Positions 28,801 to 36,143 of a DNA stretch of 64,000 bases are shown here, piece after piece. The stretch comes from JAAYPI01 sp963668615. Its GTDB lineage: Bacteria; Bacteroidota; Bacteroidia; Bacteroidales; Paludibacteraceae. Within the stretch, counting starts at the first letter, position 1. Each line of letters starts with the position of its first letter. The stretch is taken from contig CAXXCL010000003.1 in assembly GCA_963668615.2 (NCBI GenBank), forward strand, positions 558,001-622,000, given 5' to 3'. The notes below the pieces were generated by a model. It searched no databases and was not told the origin of the DNA. It saw only the letters and a program-made list of their open reading frames with translations. The position numbers were made by a program, and so were the translations under genes.

Positions 28801-30286
28801 CGTCTATTCCATCAGTAGAAAATTCTCCGACTTGATACACTTTTCCATTATAAGTATATTCATAAGCAACCGCAAGAACCTCATCACTGTTAAGAGCTGT
28901 TTTTAGAGAAATAAAACCTAATTTCGGACTTAAAACATATTCTGAAGATTCCAATCGACGTGCACTTTCCACTTTCACGTAATCTTCTCCACCGGCAATT
29001 CCATAACCAGACAGCTGAGTACCAAGGACATTATTTACTTTTGTTATATCTCTATAACCATCCATGGCAATTACCTCACGGTACAGTGAATTTGCATCAT
29101 TTTGAGGCACTTTTTTTCCGGAAGCATTTACCCAATGAGAATTATAAATTTCTGTAGGTTCTGCTAAATCGGTAAACCCTACAATATTTCGAGTTTGTGC
29201 CGTACTAGCAGATGATGATGTAGTTTTATTTGTTACCCAAACTTCAACCTTACTAATTACAACACTAGAATTTATGTTAGGCAATTTGCTCATTGCATTG
29301 TCATAATTATCTCTAAAATAATGAGCTAAAAAGAAATGTCTATTTTCATCGTATTGATCAGCTGATATTTCAAATTTGGTTGTTTGAGCACCACCTTGCA
29401 AATTGACCGTTTTAGATTCGGACTCCTGCTGAGAGACAACTGCCGCTACACTTAATTTTCCAAATTGCATCTCCGTTTTAATACCAAAAAGGCTTGTATT
29501 TCCAGTAATCAAACTCCCCGTTAGAGGCATACTTACATTACCGGCTTCAAGTTTTTTTATAAATTCATCTTCTTTACCTTCATATTTCAATTTCAACATA
29601 GATTGATCAAAATCGAAAGTGGCTTCCGTATTATAATTCAATCCGAAATTAAGCTTATCCCCGACCGAACCTTTTACATTTAGTTGTATCTTTTCATCAA
29701 AGTCGAAGACTGGGGCAGGATTTTGTAAACGTTCGCTTAACGATGGATTTTTAGATTTGTAAAACTTAAGTCCAAAAATCAATTCGGTAGATCCTTGTAA
29801 TTTTAACTGCACCCCCCCAGGACCAAAAACTTTATCCGCATCACCCAAGCCTATTTTTATATCTGTAAGGGAAAACTTTTTTTTATCAGCTTGAGCCTCT
29901 TTGTTTTTATCTCGCCAATATGATTGCATGGATTTTTGTATGGTGTAGTCGGAATACTCATCCTGGGTTAAATAAAAAGGACTTGAAAGACTTATATCAT
30001 CTGCACCACTCGAAAAGACAAACTTTTCGGAGGTAGGGTCGTATTCTATTTTTGTTGATAAATTCTTAGGCTGAGGCAAATCGACAGGTGAAACAACTTT
30101 TAAATCTTCGGAATTTTCAACAAAAGTTTTTCGAACAGGATAACGCAAGGTAGTAGTATCTTCAACAGCAACAGGTTGCTCAATAGAATTCGCAGCAGGT
30201 TCTATCGGCTCAATAGCAAAAAGTGTAGAGTAGAAAGCTATCCCACACAGACAAGCAAAAACGAGTATTTTATATATCTTATTCAA
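22895..30286 (-). CDS. sprA: Type IX secretion outer-membrane translocon SprA (Sov)
   Basis: The largest gene here, 2463 residues, with a signal peptide (about 1-25) followed by a very large region of alternating polar and hydrophobic beta-strand pattern to the end. SprA, called Sov in Porphyromonas gingivalis, is the 36-stranded barrel through which type IX cargo leaves the cell. Length, the N-terminal pattern (DDISLSSPFYL, DFDQSMLKLKYEGKEDEFIKKLE in pieces) and repeated solvent-loop aromatic strands match the family. ruvA lies immediately upstream, an arrangement also found in flavobacteria. Other type IX pieces here are porQ (57276) and porP/sprF (63627); a probable cargo is at 47577. Confidence 0.95.
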   Translation of the reverse strand: MNKIYKILVFACLCGIAFYSTLFAIEPIEPAANSIEQPVAVEDTTTLRYPVRKTFVENSEDLKVVSPVDLPQPKNLSTKIEYDPTSEKFVFSSGADDISLSSPFYLTQDEYSDYTIQKSMQSYWRDKNKEAQADKKKFSLTDIKIGLGDADKVFGPGGVQLKLQGSTELIFGLKFYKSKNPSLSERLQNPAPVFDFDEKIQLNVKGSVGDKLNFGLNYNTEATFDFDQSMLKLKYEGKEDEFIKKLEAGNVSMPLTGSLITGNTSLFGIKTEMQFGKLSVAAVVSQQESESKTVNLQGGAQTTKFEISADQYDENRHFFLAHYFRDNYDNAMSKLPNINSSVVISKVEVWVTNKTTSSSASTAQTRNIVGFTDLAEPTEIYNSHWVNASGKKVPQNDANSLYREVIAMDGYRDITKVNNVLGTQLSGYGIAGGEDYVKVESARRLESSEYVLSPKLGFISLKTALNSDEVLAVAYEYTYNGKVYQVGEFSTDGIDAPQVLTLKLLKGTSQSPYLPTWDLMMKNIYSLGAYQVQKEKFRLDIKYKSDSTGVDLDYIPAGEIKNKNLLKVMNLDRLDSRLEQHPDGAFDFVEGYTVYAANGKIIFPVLEPFGSHLRKAFNNDAIAKKYVFQELYDSTLVVAQGFTEKNKFILTGQYKATSGSEIRLNATNIPRGSVKVTAGGVTLTENTDYTVDYMMGVVNILNQNLIESGTPISITLENQSLFSTQRKTLIGTHLNYAFSDNLNIGGTLMHLSEKPLTEKVTTGSEPISNTIWGLDAAYKTESQWLTNMLDKIPLLNLKQPSTITFKSEFAQLVPGTASAINNLAYIDDFESTKIGFDVRSPQSWKLASVPYNPTGGLFPEASLVNDIESGKNRALLAWYYIDPLFTRSTSTTPQYIKNDKEQLSNHFIREIKETEVFPNKELVYGQSSYLQTLNLAYYPNERGPYNIYADNFNADGTLKNPESKWGGIMRKLETTDFETNNIEYVEFWMLDPFVYDTLSTMKGGDLYFDLGDVSEDVLKDGRKFFENGLPVSSSDVAADSTAWGKVPAKQSIVYAFDNDENARALQDVGLDGLPTKEEFSFGNYKTFVDKLKNTLTIDEKAKMEKDPFSPLNDPAGDNFHHFRGSDYDNEKLGILERYKHYNGTEGNSPVQSSTGESYTTSATNNPDVEDVNNDNTMNEYEKYYEYKVSLRPKDMVVGENYISDIVNATVELKNGKTEQVKWYQFKIPIRDADKYKAVGGIRDFKSIRFMRMYLTDFKENAFLRFASLELVKGDWRTYTKDLYSIDKVPTTEATLEVSAVNIEENSNKVPVNYVLPPGVTRVIDPSQQQIRQENEQAMLLRVLDLSSGDARGVYKKTSYDVRQYQRLQMFVHAEALADNTTNLKDNELKAFIRLGSDCKNNYYEYEIPLTLTPAGTYSTSKTSDQEIVWPEDNMFNFPFKLLTNLKLKRNQEKNRAGSSVTNLTPYYEYDPDNLANKVTIVGNPNLGEVEVIMVGIRNSSRDIKSGEVWVNELRMKGINEDGGVAALANLGINLSDFGTVNFAGRMETSGFGGIEENVLERRLDDYYQYNFSSAFDLGKFFPEKAKVRFPVTYSYSQQISNPKYNPLDEDVLLSDALDAAETKKQKDSIKNIAQDLVVNKSFTMSNVKVGITSKKPMPYDPSNFSVSYAYSETDSKNPTTERAVEQNYKGSFVYDYSWNPKPVEPFAKIQKLQQPAWQFIRDLNFYYAPNKISFNTSMSRYYYEQQLRDLTDAGSVNLLDPSFEKDFTWNTSFNIGWDLTKTIKLSLTTNNEARISENEGGVNKWLYPDEYQVWKDSVLTSISHFGNPLSYNQTFNATWAIPINKIQPLNWMTSNLKYSGSYNWKYGTVIDGESLGNTIYNVGSWGLDGRLNFEVLYNKSKYLKELNKRYASNNKPIIRKLKTFEQLISFHKGDTVVINHKLNDAQPSIKALLRNKPYKLNYKVVDANSISFVAQEDAEIAVNMQQSDKVNKESSNKTLDFTSRFLMMLRNLSFNYTQTDGTTVSGFRPSVGFLGMDGTAPGWGFVFGLQDNDFINKAKANNWLIADSTLSPAVYNHTKDIQIRALVEPIPGLKINLAANRTAVNEEDIQFSYADMPTTLSGNFSMSYIAIGTAFSSIGNDANYTSEAYEKFVKNRTQILNRLEQKRQGTLYPDEGFISETGLANKLYDASNGSYSVTSQDVLIPAFLAAYSGKDASKISLSPFPSFWSMLPNWQITYDGLSRIPWIKENFRSVNLTHAYNCKYQVGSYDSYLTYVGNGDLGYVKDVLTGNPIPSAQYSIGSVSINELFNPLIGIDVNMKNSLSTKFEIRKGRNLVLNLASVQLVETSTDEYVVGLGYKISDFDVILKLQSDQKKKVKNDLTLRGDFSIKDNKTIVRKIEEGYAQATTGDLVLTMKLRADYVFSEKINFSIFYDLQTNSPIITTSYPISSSEIGFSIKLLLTR

Positions 30287-30311
30287 ATATTACTTGTTCA
30301 ATTACACGAAT

Positions 30312-30899
30312 TTACACCATTTTTAACGATTCCTTTACCAACTCCTCAATTCGAATATCGGGCATTTCTGCAAGTATTCTGTCTACTGCTTTTTGAGAAG
30401 CAGCTGCATTAAAGCCAAGCATGACAAGAGCAGAAACAGCTTCTGAGCGAGTCCCTTGATTTCGAGAAAATAAAGGCGAATTTTTTGCGACATTGTCTAA
30501 ATTTCCAAGTTTATCTTTCAAATCGACAATAATACGCTGAGCCGTTTTTAGCCCTATTCCTTTCACATTTTTGAGGACACTTTCATTGCCACTAATAACA
30601 GCCTCTTGTAATTCACTTACAGAAAGAGAAGAGAGTATCATTCGAGCAGTATTCGCACCGACTCCGGAAACGGAAATCAATTGTAAAAACGCATTTCGTT
30701 CCTCTTTTTTCAGAAAACCATACAAAACAAAAGCATCTTCACGAATAGCCTCATACAAATACAATTGACATGAGGTTAGCTTTTCCAACGCTGCATAAGT
30801 AGTAAGAGATATATTGATAAAATAGCCTAACCCTTGATTATCAATAACCACAAAAGTCGGACTAAGTTCGGAAATATCACCTTTAACATATTCTAACAT
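30312..30899 (-). CDS. ruvA: Holliday junction branch-migration subunit RuvA
   Basis: A 195-residue DNA-binding protein that forms tetramers on Holliday junctions and recruits the RuvB motor. It has the N-terminal OB fold (MLEYVKGDISEL...), tandem helix-hairpin-helix motifs (FLQLISVSGVGANTARMIL and LKNVKGIGLKTAQRII) and a C-terminal UBA-like RuvB-binding domain (EAVSALVMLGFN). Length is normal. It heads a two-gene minus-strand operon with sprA, 25 bases apart; no ruvB or ruvC is nearby. Confidence 0.96.
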   Translation of the reverse strand: MLEYVKGDISELSPTFVVIDNQGLGYFINISLTTYAALEKLTSCQLYLYEAIREDAFVLYGFLKKEERNAFLQLISVSGVGANTARMILSSLSVSELQEAVISGNESVLKNVKGIGLKTAQRIIVDLKDKLGNLDNVAKNSPLFSRNQGTRSEAVSALVMLGFNAAASQKAVDRILAEMPDIRIEELVKESLKMV

Positions 30900-30938
30900 A
30901 GCATGTTACGTTTTATTTACAGCTCACTAAAAAGGGCT

Positions 30939-30946
30939 CAAAGATA
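30939..30946 (-). promoter_or_regulatory. -7 box of the ruvA-sprA operon
   Basis: The minus strand reads TATCTTTG, matching TAnnTTTG, about 40 bases upstream of the ruvA ATG at 30899. Confidence 0.5.
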
Positions 30947-31105
30947 CATATAAAAACATTCAAATCCAATTATTTCAAAGCACAAACAGCCTGTTTACAA
31001 AAGCATATGCTGTAGTAGAACGGGAAAATAGAGGAAAACGTATTTTTTCATAGCTTTTTAACTATCAAAAAAATATGTTTTTTTGAATTGGAAGAATAAT
31101 TCTGT

Positions 31106-32491
31106 TTATTGTGCCATTTCTGTATCAAAAGCGTCCAAATTATTATTCCACAAATACTTACGAGTCTCTTTAGCAACCACTCCACTCATCAAGAGAACCA
31201 TGATAATATTTGGTATCGCCATAAGAGCATTTGCACAATCTGACAAATTCCAAACTAAAGATATTTTTAATACGGATCCCAAAAATACACAAACAACCCA
31301 TGCCAAGCGATAATAAAAAATAATTTTAGACCCGAAAAGGTATTCCAAGGTTCTTTCTGCATAATATGACCATCCCAATAAAGTAGAAAAAACAAACGTA
31401 AACAGTCCGAAAGTTAAAATGGAAGGTCCCCACACATGTAATTTTCCAAAAGCCAAACTGGCTAAAGTTGTTCCTTCATGGTAATCCATGCCCGGATTCG
31501 CCAATATACTACTCACAAGTGTAATACCAGTCAGAGCACAAATAACTACAGTATCCCAAAATGTTCCTGTGGCAGAAATAAGAGCCTGACGAACAGCATT
31601 TTTTGTTTGTGCAGCAGCCGCGACAATAGGAGCCGAACCCAAACCCGATTCGTTGGAAAAAAGTCCACGAGCAATACCATATCGCATAGATAACATAACA
31701 GCTCCACCGGCAAAGCCGCCTCCAATAGCATTAGAAGAAAAAGCAGACTTCAAAATCAACACGATAGCGTCATCGACAAACGAAAAATTTAGAATAAGAA
31801 CCAGAACACAACCAATCATATACACAATAGCCATGGTTGGCACCAAAATTTTGCACACAGAAGCAACCCACTTTATACCTCCCAACAAAATAAGAGCTAC
31901 TGAAACTGACAGAAAAATACCCGTAACATAATTGGGCACATCAAAATTTTCTTTCAAAAGTACCGATATAGAATTTGCTTGTGTCATATTTCCAATACCA
32001 AATGCAGCTATAGCAGTAAAAATGCAAAATATAACAGATAGCCATCTCATGTTAAGCACTTTATCCAGTACAACCATGGCCCCTCCCATCATTTTTCCAT
32101 TTTCTGTCTTAACCCGATATTTTACAGATAACAATGATTCTGAATACTTTGTTGCTATGCCGAAAACACCGGTAAGCCAACACCAAAAAACAGCTCCGGG
32201 ACCACCGAGTGAAATAGCAGTAGCAACACCTATAATGTTTCCGGTACCTATCGTGGCAGCTAGTGCTACCATTAACGCTCCAAATTGACTCACATCGCCA
32301 CCTGATTTTTTATCTGAACTAAATGACATTTTTATCGCTGTAAACGTTTTCCGTTGCACAAAACCTGTACGCAAAGTAAGGAATAAGTGTGTCCCGAAAA
32401 GTAAAATAATCATGGGGAAACCCCATAAGAAAGAACTGAAATTGGCAAAGAAATCATCAACAAGAGTCATGAAAGATTGTAAATGTTCCAT
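31106..32491 (-). CDS. Alanine/glycine:cation symporter (AGCS family)
   Basis: A 461-residue inner-membrane transporter with about eleven membrane segments. The family signature GTGNIIGVATAISLGGPGAVFW (about 96-117) is intact, as is a later NESGLGSAPIVAAAA segment. AGCS members take up alanine, glycine or related amino acids with sodium; the exact substrate cannot be read from sequence. Only two bases separate it from the upstream membrane-protein gene, so they are probably one transcript. Confidence 0.92.
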   Translation of the reverse strand: MEHLQSFMTLVDDFFANFSSFLWGFPMIILLFGTHLFLTLRTGFVQRKTFTAIKMSFSSDKKSGGDVSQFGALMVALAATIGTGNIIGVATAISLGGPGAVFWCWLTGVFGIATKYSESLLSVKYRVKTENGKMMGGAMVVLDKVLNMRWLSVIFCIFTAIAAFGIGNMTQANSISVLLKENFDVPNYVTGIFLSVSVALILLGGIKWVASVCKILVPTMAIVYMIGCVLVLILNFSFVDDAIVLILKSAFSSNAIGGGFAGGAVMLSMRYGIARGLFSNESGLGSAPIVAAAAQTKNAVRQALISATGTFWDTVVICALTGITLVSSILANPGMDYHEGTTLASLAFGKLHVWGPSILTFGLFTFVFSTLLGWSYYAERTLEYLFGSKIIFYYRLAWVVCVFLGSVLKISLVWNLSDCANALMAIPNIIMVLLMSGVVAKETRKYLWNNNLDAFDTEMAQ

Positions 32492-32493
32492 TA

Positions 32494-33588
32494 TTACTGA
32501 TTTAAAAAGACATATTTTTTGTTAGAAAAACCTATTATATACAACAAAAAAGGAAAGGAAAATAAAAAATAAGAAATATCAGCTCCCGTATTCCAATAAG
32601 CCTGCATTCCCGATTCAAAGATCTGATAAATGAGTTGTACCATTGCTATACCAAATAGTAATATTGCACTCGAGAAAACAACATCCTGAAATTTTCGACA
32701 ATAAAATCCAAGCACAAAGGATAGAAAAATAAAGACCAAAATATAACCGAATGGTAACAAAAAGGAAGATTGAATAATAAAGGGATTCATTATAAAAAAT
32801 TTATCATTCCATAAAATTAAAAATGGCAGAAAAGTAATCACAAAAGTAGTGAAAAATATTATTCCCCATTTTGTTAATGTTGTGAAACAAACTTTTTCAG
32901 TGTGCAAAGCATACATAGCCCAAACAATCATGGGAATAACAAAAACTGCACGTGTGGAAAATAGGAGTCCTCCTGCAAAAGCTGATGAATAGAACTTCAA
33001 GTCAAATTTTTGAGGAAAATTTTTCAGCCACAAAATAAAAAAGAAAAAAAATACAGCATTAAAAAAGATTGTACTACGAGTAATAATTTCCCAAAATATT
33101 GCACAAGAGGATAATAACAACAACGACACAAAAACAAAACTATCCTTTTCTTCCCTTTTATAGTAAGAAAAAAGAAGAAACAAAACCGCTGAAAAGAGAG
33201 AAGCAAAACCCATTTCATGGATAAAATGAAAAGGATAACAAAGGACAAAATAAAACGGCATGGGTCCAGGATAATTCCCATCAGAATTCTTTTGGGCATA
33301 AGGATAAAATCCCTTTTCTACTGAGTGCCAAAAAGAATCAATTACCCTCCAGCGATCAACCCGCAGAGTTTCCTGAGAAATAATAGACAGTGCAACAACA
33401 GAAATAATTATAAATATTCCTAACAGAATCCAAATATATTTCTTTCGGAAAGAATCGATATATTGCTTATAAAAAGTATAAGTAATGCCAACCGCAAGTA
33501 TATATATCATTGATACAACGATGGCTACTTGAAAAGAAAATCTAGACAGATATTTCATACCAAACAGAACGTTAATCATCAAAAACAT
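32494..33588 (-). CDS. Polytopic membrane protein of unknown function
   Basis: A protein of about 364 residues with roughly ten membrane segments and few polar regions. I do not recognise the family. A short charged segment with DRWRVIDSFWHSVEKGFYPY, PGPMPFYFVLCYPFHFI and a following hydrophobic run recall the periplasmic loop of lipid-dependent (GT-C type) glycosyltransferases, but no diagnostic motif is clear. The start is uncertain: ATG codons at 33588 and 33558 are both plausible, and a TTG at 33672 is unlikely because a promoter-like box overlaps it. It is coupled to the AGCS symporter gene downstream. Confidence 0.7.
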   Translation of the reverse strand: MFLMINVLFGMKYLSRFSFQVAIVVSMIYILAVGITYTFYKQYIDSFRKKYIWILLGIFIIISVVALSIISQETLRVDRWRVIDSFWHSVEKGFYPYAQKNSDGNYPGPMPFYFVLCYPFHFIHEMGFASLFSAVLFLLFSYYKREEKDSFVFVSLLLLSSCAIFWEIITRSTIFFNAVFFFFFILWLKNFPQKFDLKFYSSAFAGGLLFSTRAVFVIPMIVWAMYALHTEKVCFTTLTKWGIIFFTTFVITFLPFLILWNDKFFIMNPFIIQSSFLLPFGYILVFIFLSFVLGFYCRKFQDVVFSSAILLFGIAMVQLIYQIFESGMQAYWNTGADISYFLFSFPFLLYIIGFSNKKYVFLNQ

Positions 33589-33659
33589 AATGATGGATGC
33601 GGATTTTATTATCTTTAAGTGTAATCGCACTGTCAAAAAAAATAGTTGAATGTTCGCAA

Positions 33660-33667
33660 CAAAAGTA
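33660..33667 (-). promoter_or_regulatory. Candidate -7 box of the membrane protein-symporter operon
   Basis: The minus strand reads TACTTTTG, matching TAnnTTTG. If used, translation must start downstream of about 33650, which supports the ATG at 33588. Confidence 0.4.
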
Positions 33668-33782
33668 AACAATCCAATAAGAAATAATCGAATAATTGAT
33701 AAATTTTGTCCCTAATACAAAGAAATGGCTGATGATTTTTTATTGAGAAGAGATTAAATCAGAAAAAATATAAAAATATATT

Positions 33783-33790
33783 TACCTTTG
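33783..33790 (+). promoter_or_regulatory. -7 box of the mlaE operon
   Basis: TACCTTTG matches TAnnTTTG and lies 35 bases before the mlaE ATG. It may drive mlaE through the genes that follow, as no other clear box was seen before 42340. Confidence 0.5.
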
Positions 33791-33824
33791 TCTGTTAAAC
33801 TATTTTTTTGAAAAATATAGGAAA

Positions 33825-34562
33825 ATGAATGCAATAGAACACGTCGGACGTTACGCAGAACTGATGTCGGGAGTATTTTCAAAGCCCGACAGATGGAAGA
33901 TTTCATTTCAGCAATACATCAAGGAAGTTTACAAATCGGGAGTAGACTCTTTGGGAATTACGATTATTATTTCGATTTTTATTGGTGCAGTCATCACTTT
34001 GCAAATGGTTTTGAACACGGAAAATCCGTTATTGCCAAAATATACTACGGGTCTAGTTACTAGAGATACTCTTTTATTGGAATTTTCGTCGACTATTCTT
34101 TGCCTTATTTTAGCAGGAAAAGTTGGTTCTAATATCGCTTCCGAAATTGGGACAATGCGTATTACCGAACAAATTGATGCTCTGAAAATTATGGGAGTAA
34201 ATGCACCAAACTACCTCATTTTGCCAAAGATAGTGGCATTTTGTACAATTATTCCGGTATTGGTCATTTTCAGTATGTTTATGGGCATTCTTGGCGGATA
34301 TATTATCACATACACAGGAGTAATTTCACCGTCACAGTATGTCCTTGGTATTCAGTATGCTTTTGTACCCTATTATGTCGTTTATTCTCTAATTAAGTCG
34401 GTAATTTTTGGCTTTATTATATCCTCAGTTTCATCCTATTATGGATATTTTGCTTATGGTGGAGCTTTGGATGTAGGGAAAGCAAGCACCAATGCCGTTG
34501 TGAAAAGTAGCATCATTATTTTACTTTTTAATGTACTATTAACCAACTTATTATTGATGTAA
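33825..34562 (+). CDS. mlaE: MlaE-family lipid ABC transporter permease
   Basis: A 245-residue inner-membrane permease with five to six hydrophobic segments and family signatures KVGSNIASEIGTMRITEQIDAL and LPKIVAFCTIIPVLVIFSMFMGILGG. In Gram-negative bacteria MlaE with the ATPase MlaF and the MCE protein MlaD moves phospholipids between the membranes and maintains outer-membrane asymmetry. The ATPase gene follows after five bases. No MCE-domain gene is next to the pair, so MlaD must be elsewhere. Confidence 0.93.
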   Translation: MNAIEHVGRYAELMSGVFSKPDRWKISFQQYIKEVYKSGVDSLGITIIISIFIGAVITLQMVLNTENPLLPKYTTGLVTRDTLLLEFSSTILCLILAGKVGSNIASEIGTMRITEQIDALKIMGVNAPNYLILPKIVAFCTIIPVLVIFSMFMGILGGYIITYTGVISPSQYVLGIQYAFVPYYVVYSLIKSVIFGFIISSVSSYYGYFAYGGALDVGKASTNAVVKSSIIILLFNVLLTNLLLM

Positions 34563-34567
34563 TTGTT

Positions 34568-35338
34568 ATGATTGAAGTAAAAAATGTTATAAAATCTTTT
34601 GATGGCAAAACGGTATTAAAAGATATCTCAGCCATATTTTATCCGGGAAAAACAAATTTAATTATCGGAGAAAGCGGTTCCGGGAAAACGGTATTGGTAA
34701 AGAGCATCATTGGTATTCACCACGTGGATAGTGGAAAAATTCTATATAATGGTCGTAACCTCATCGCCATGAATTCGCAGGAAGTCAAACTGCTGCGTCA
34801 AGAAATCGGAATGTTATTCCAGGGATCAGCTCTATTTGACTCAATGACTGTAGAAGAGAATGTTCGTTTTCCATTGGAAATGTTTTCAAACGAATCGAGA
34901 GGGGCTTGGGACGAGCGGGTAAATTTTTGTTTGAAACGGGTCAATCTTGTAAATGCAAATAAATTATATCCTTCTGAAATAAGTGGCGGTATGCAAAAAC
35001 GTGTTGCTATTGCAAGAGCGATTGTTTTACAACCGACGTATTTGTTTTGCGACGAACCGAACTCAGGATTAGATCCAAAAACATCTATACTTATAGACCA
35101 ACTTATTCAAGAAATTACATACGAATATAACATAACAACTATTATCAACACCCATGATATGAACTCTGTAATGGAAATTGGAGATAACATAATCTTCATT
35201 TACAAAGGTGAAAAAGCTTGGGAAGGAAACAAAAGCAATATTCTTGATTCCGATAATACAGAACTGAATAATCTGGTTTTTGCCTCTGATTTATTTAAAA
35301 AAATCAAAGCTATTCATAACACCACATCATCAAAATAA
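34568..35338 (+). CDS. mlaF: MlaF-like lipid ABC transporter ATPase
   Basis: A 256-residue ABC ATPase: Walker A GESGSGKT (34-41), a Q loop in MLFQGSALFDSMTV, signature SGGMQKR, Walker B FCDEPNSGLDP and a switch His in NTHDM. The MlaF-type phrase GSALFDSMTVEENV supports pairing with the MlaE permease just upstream. It energises phospholipid transport at the inner membrane. It is followed by xth after 12 bases. Confidence 0.93.
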   Translation: MIEVKNVIKSFDGKTVLKDISAIFYPGKTNLIIGESGSGKTVLVKSIIGIHHVDSGKILYNGRNLIAMNSQEVKLLRQEIGMLFQGSALFDSMTVEENVRFPLEMFSNESRGAWDERVNFCLKRVNLVNANKLYPSEISGGMQKRVAIARAIVLQPTYLFCDEPNSGLDPKTSILIDQLIQEITYEYNITTIINTHDMNSVMEIGDNIIFIYKGEKAWEGNKSNILDSDNTELNNLVFASDLFKKIKAIHNTTSSK

Positions 35339-35350
35339 AGATATTCATTC

Positions 35351-36115
35351 ATGAAAATACTTTCCTATAATGTTAATGGAATTCGGGCAGCTATAACCAA
35401 AGGCTTGATTGATTGGCTGGGAGAAGAAAATCCTGATGTATTATGTCTTCAAGAGACAAAGGCACAACCTGAACAAATAGATGCAACTCTTTTTGAAGAA
35501 AGAGGGTATCACTGTTATTTTCTTTCTGCAGAAAAAAAGGGATACAGCGGAGTGGCTATTTTAACGAAAAAAGAGCCAGATAAAGTCATTTATGGTATTA
35601 ACAACTCTAAATTTGATAGTGAAGGTCGTGTTATCAGAGCTGATTTTGGAGATTTTACCCTTATTTGTGTGTACGTACCATCAGGCACAATGGGAGGCTT
35701 GCGACAAGACTTTAAAATGGAGTTTTTAGCAGAATTTAATGCTTTTATTTCTAATTTGAAAAAGGAACGCCCGAATTTACTTATTTGCGGTGACTACAAT
35801 ATTGCTCACAAACCCATTGATATTAATCACCCCGAAAGACAAATAGGAGTATCCGGATTTTTACCGGAAGAGCGAGAATGGCTGACTCAATTTCTTGAAA
35901 ATGGTTTTATCGACTCATTCCGAGAAATAGACAAAGCACCGGAACGTTACAGTTGGTGGAGTTACAGAGCCGGTTCACGTCAACGTAATATTGGTTGGAG
36001 AATTGATTACCATCTTATCAGCAATTCCTTAAAAGACAAATTAAAATCAGTCGGAATACTTACAGAAGCAGTTCACTCTGACCATTGCCCTGTGATGATC
36101 GATTTAGATTTATAA
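35351..36115 (+). CDS. xth: Exodeoxyribonuclease III
   Basis: A 254-residue base-excision-repair enzyme that cleaves at abasic sites and removes 3' blocking groups. The metal-binding N7 (SYNVNGIRAA), catalytic glutamate E35 (CLQETKAQ), the DYNIAH segment and the C-terminal SDHCPVMIDL with Asp/His are all present. Length and motifs are normal for the ExoIII/APE1 family. It precedes mutL, making a small DNA-repair group inside a mixed operon. Confidence 0.95.
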   Translation: MKILSYNVNGIRAAITKGLIDWLGEENPDVLCLQETKAQPEQIDATLFEERGYHCYFLSAEKKGYSGVAILTKKEPDKVIYGINNSKFDSEGRVIRADFGDFTLICVYVPSGTMGGLRQDFKMEFLAEFNAFISNLKKERPNLLICGDYNIAHKPIDINHPERQIGVSGFLPEEREWLTQFLENGFIDSFREIDKAPERYSWWSYRAGSRQRNIGWRIDYHLISNSLKDKLKSVGILTEAVHSDHCPVMIDLDL

Positions 36116-36143
36116 TAAATATTGACAATTAACGAGTTATCAG

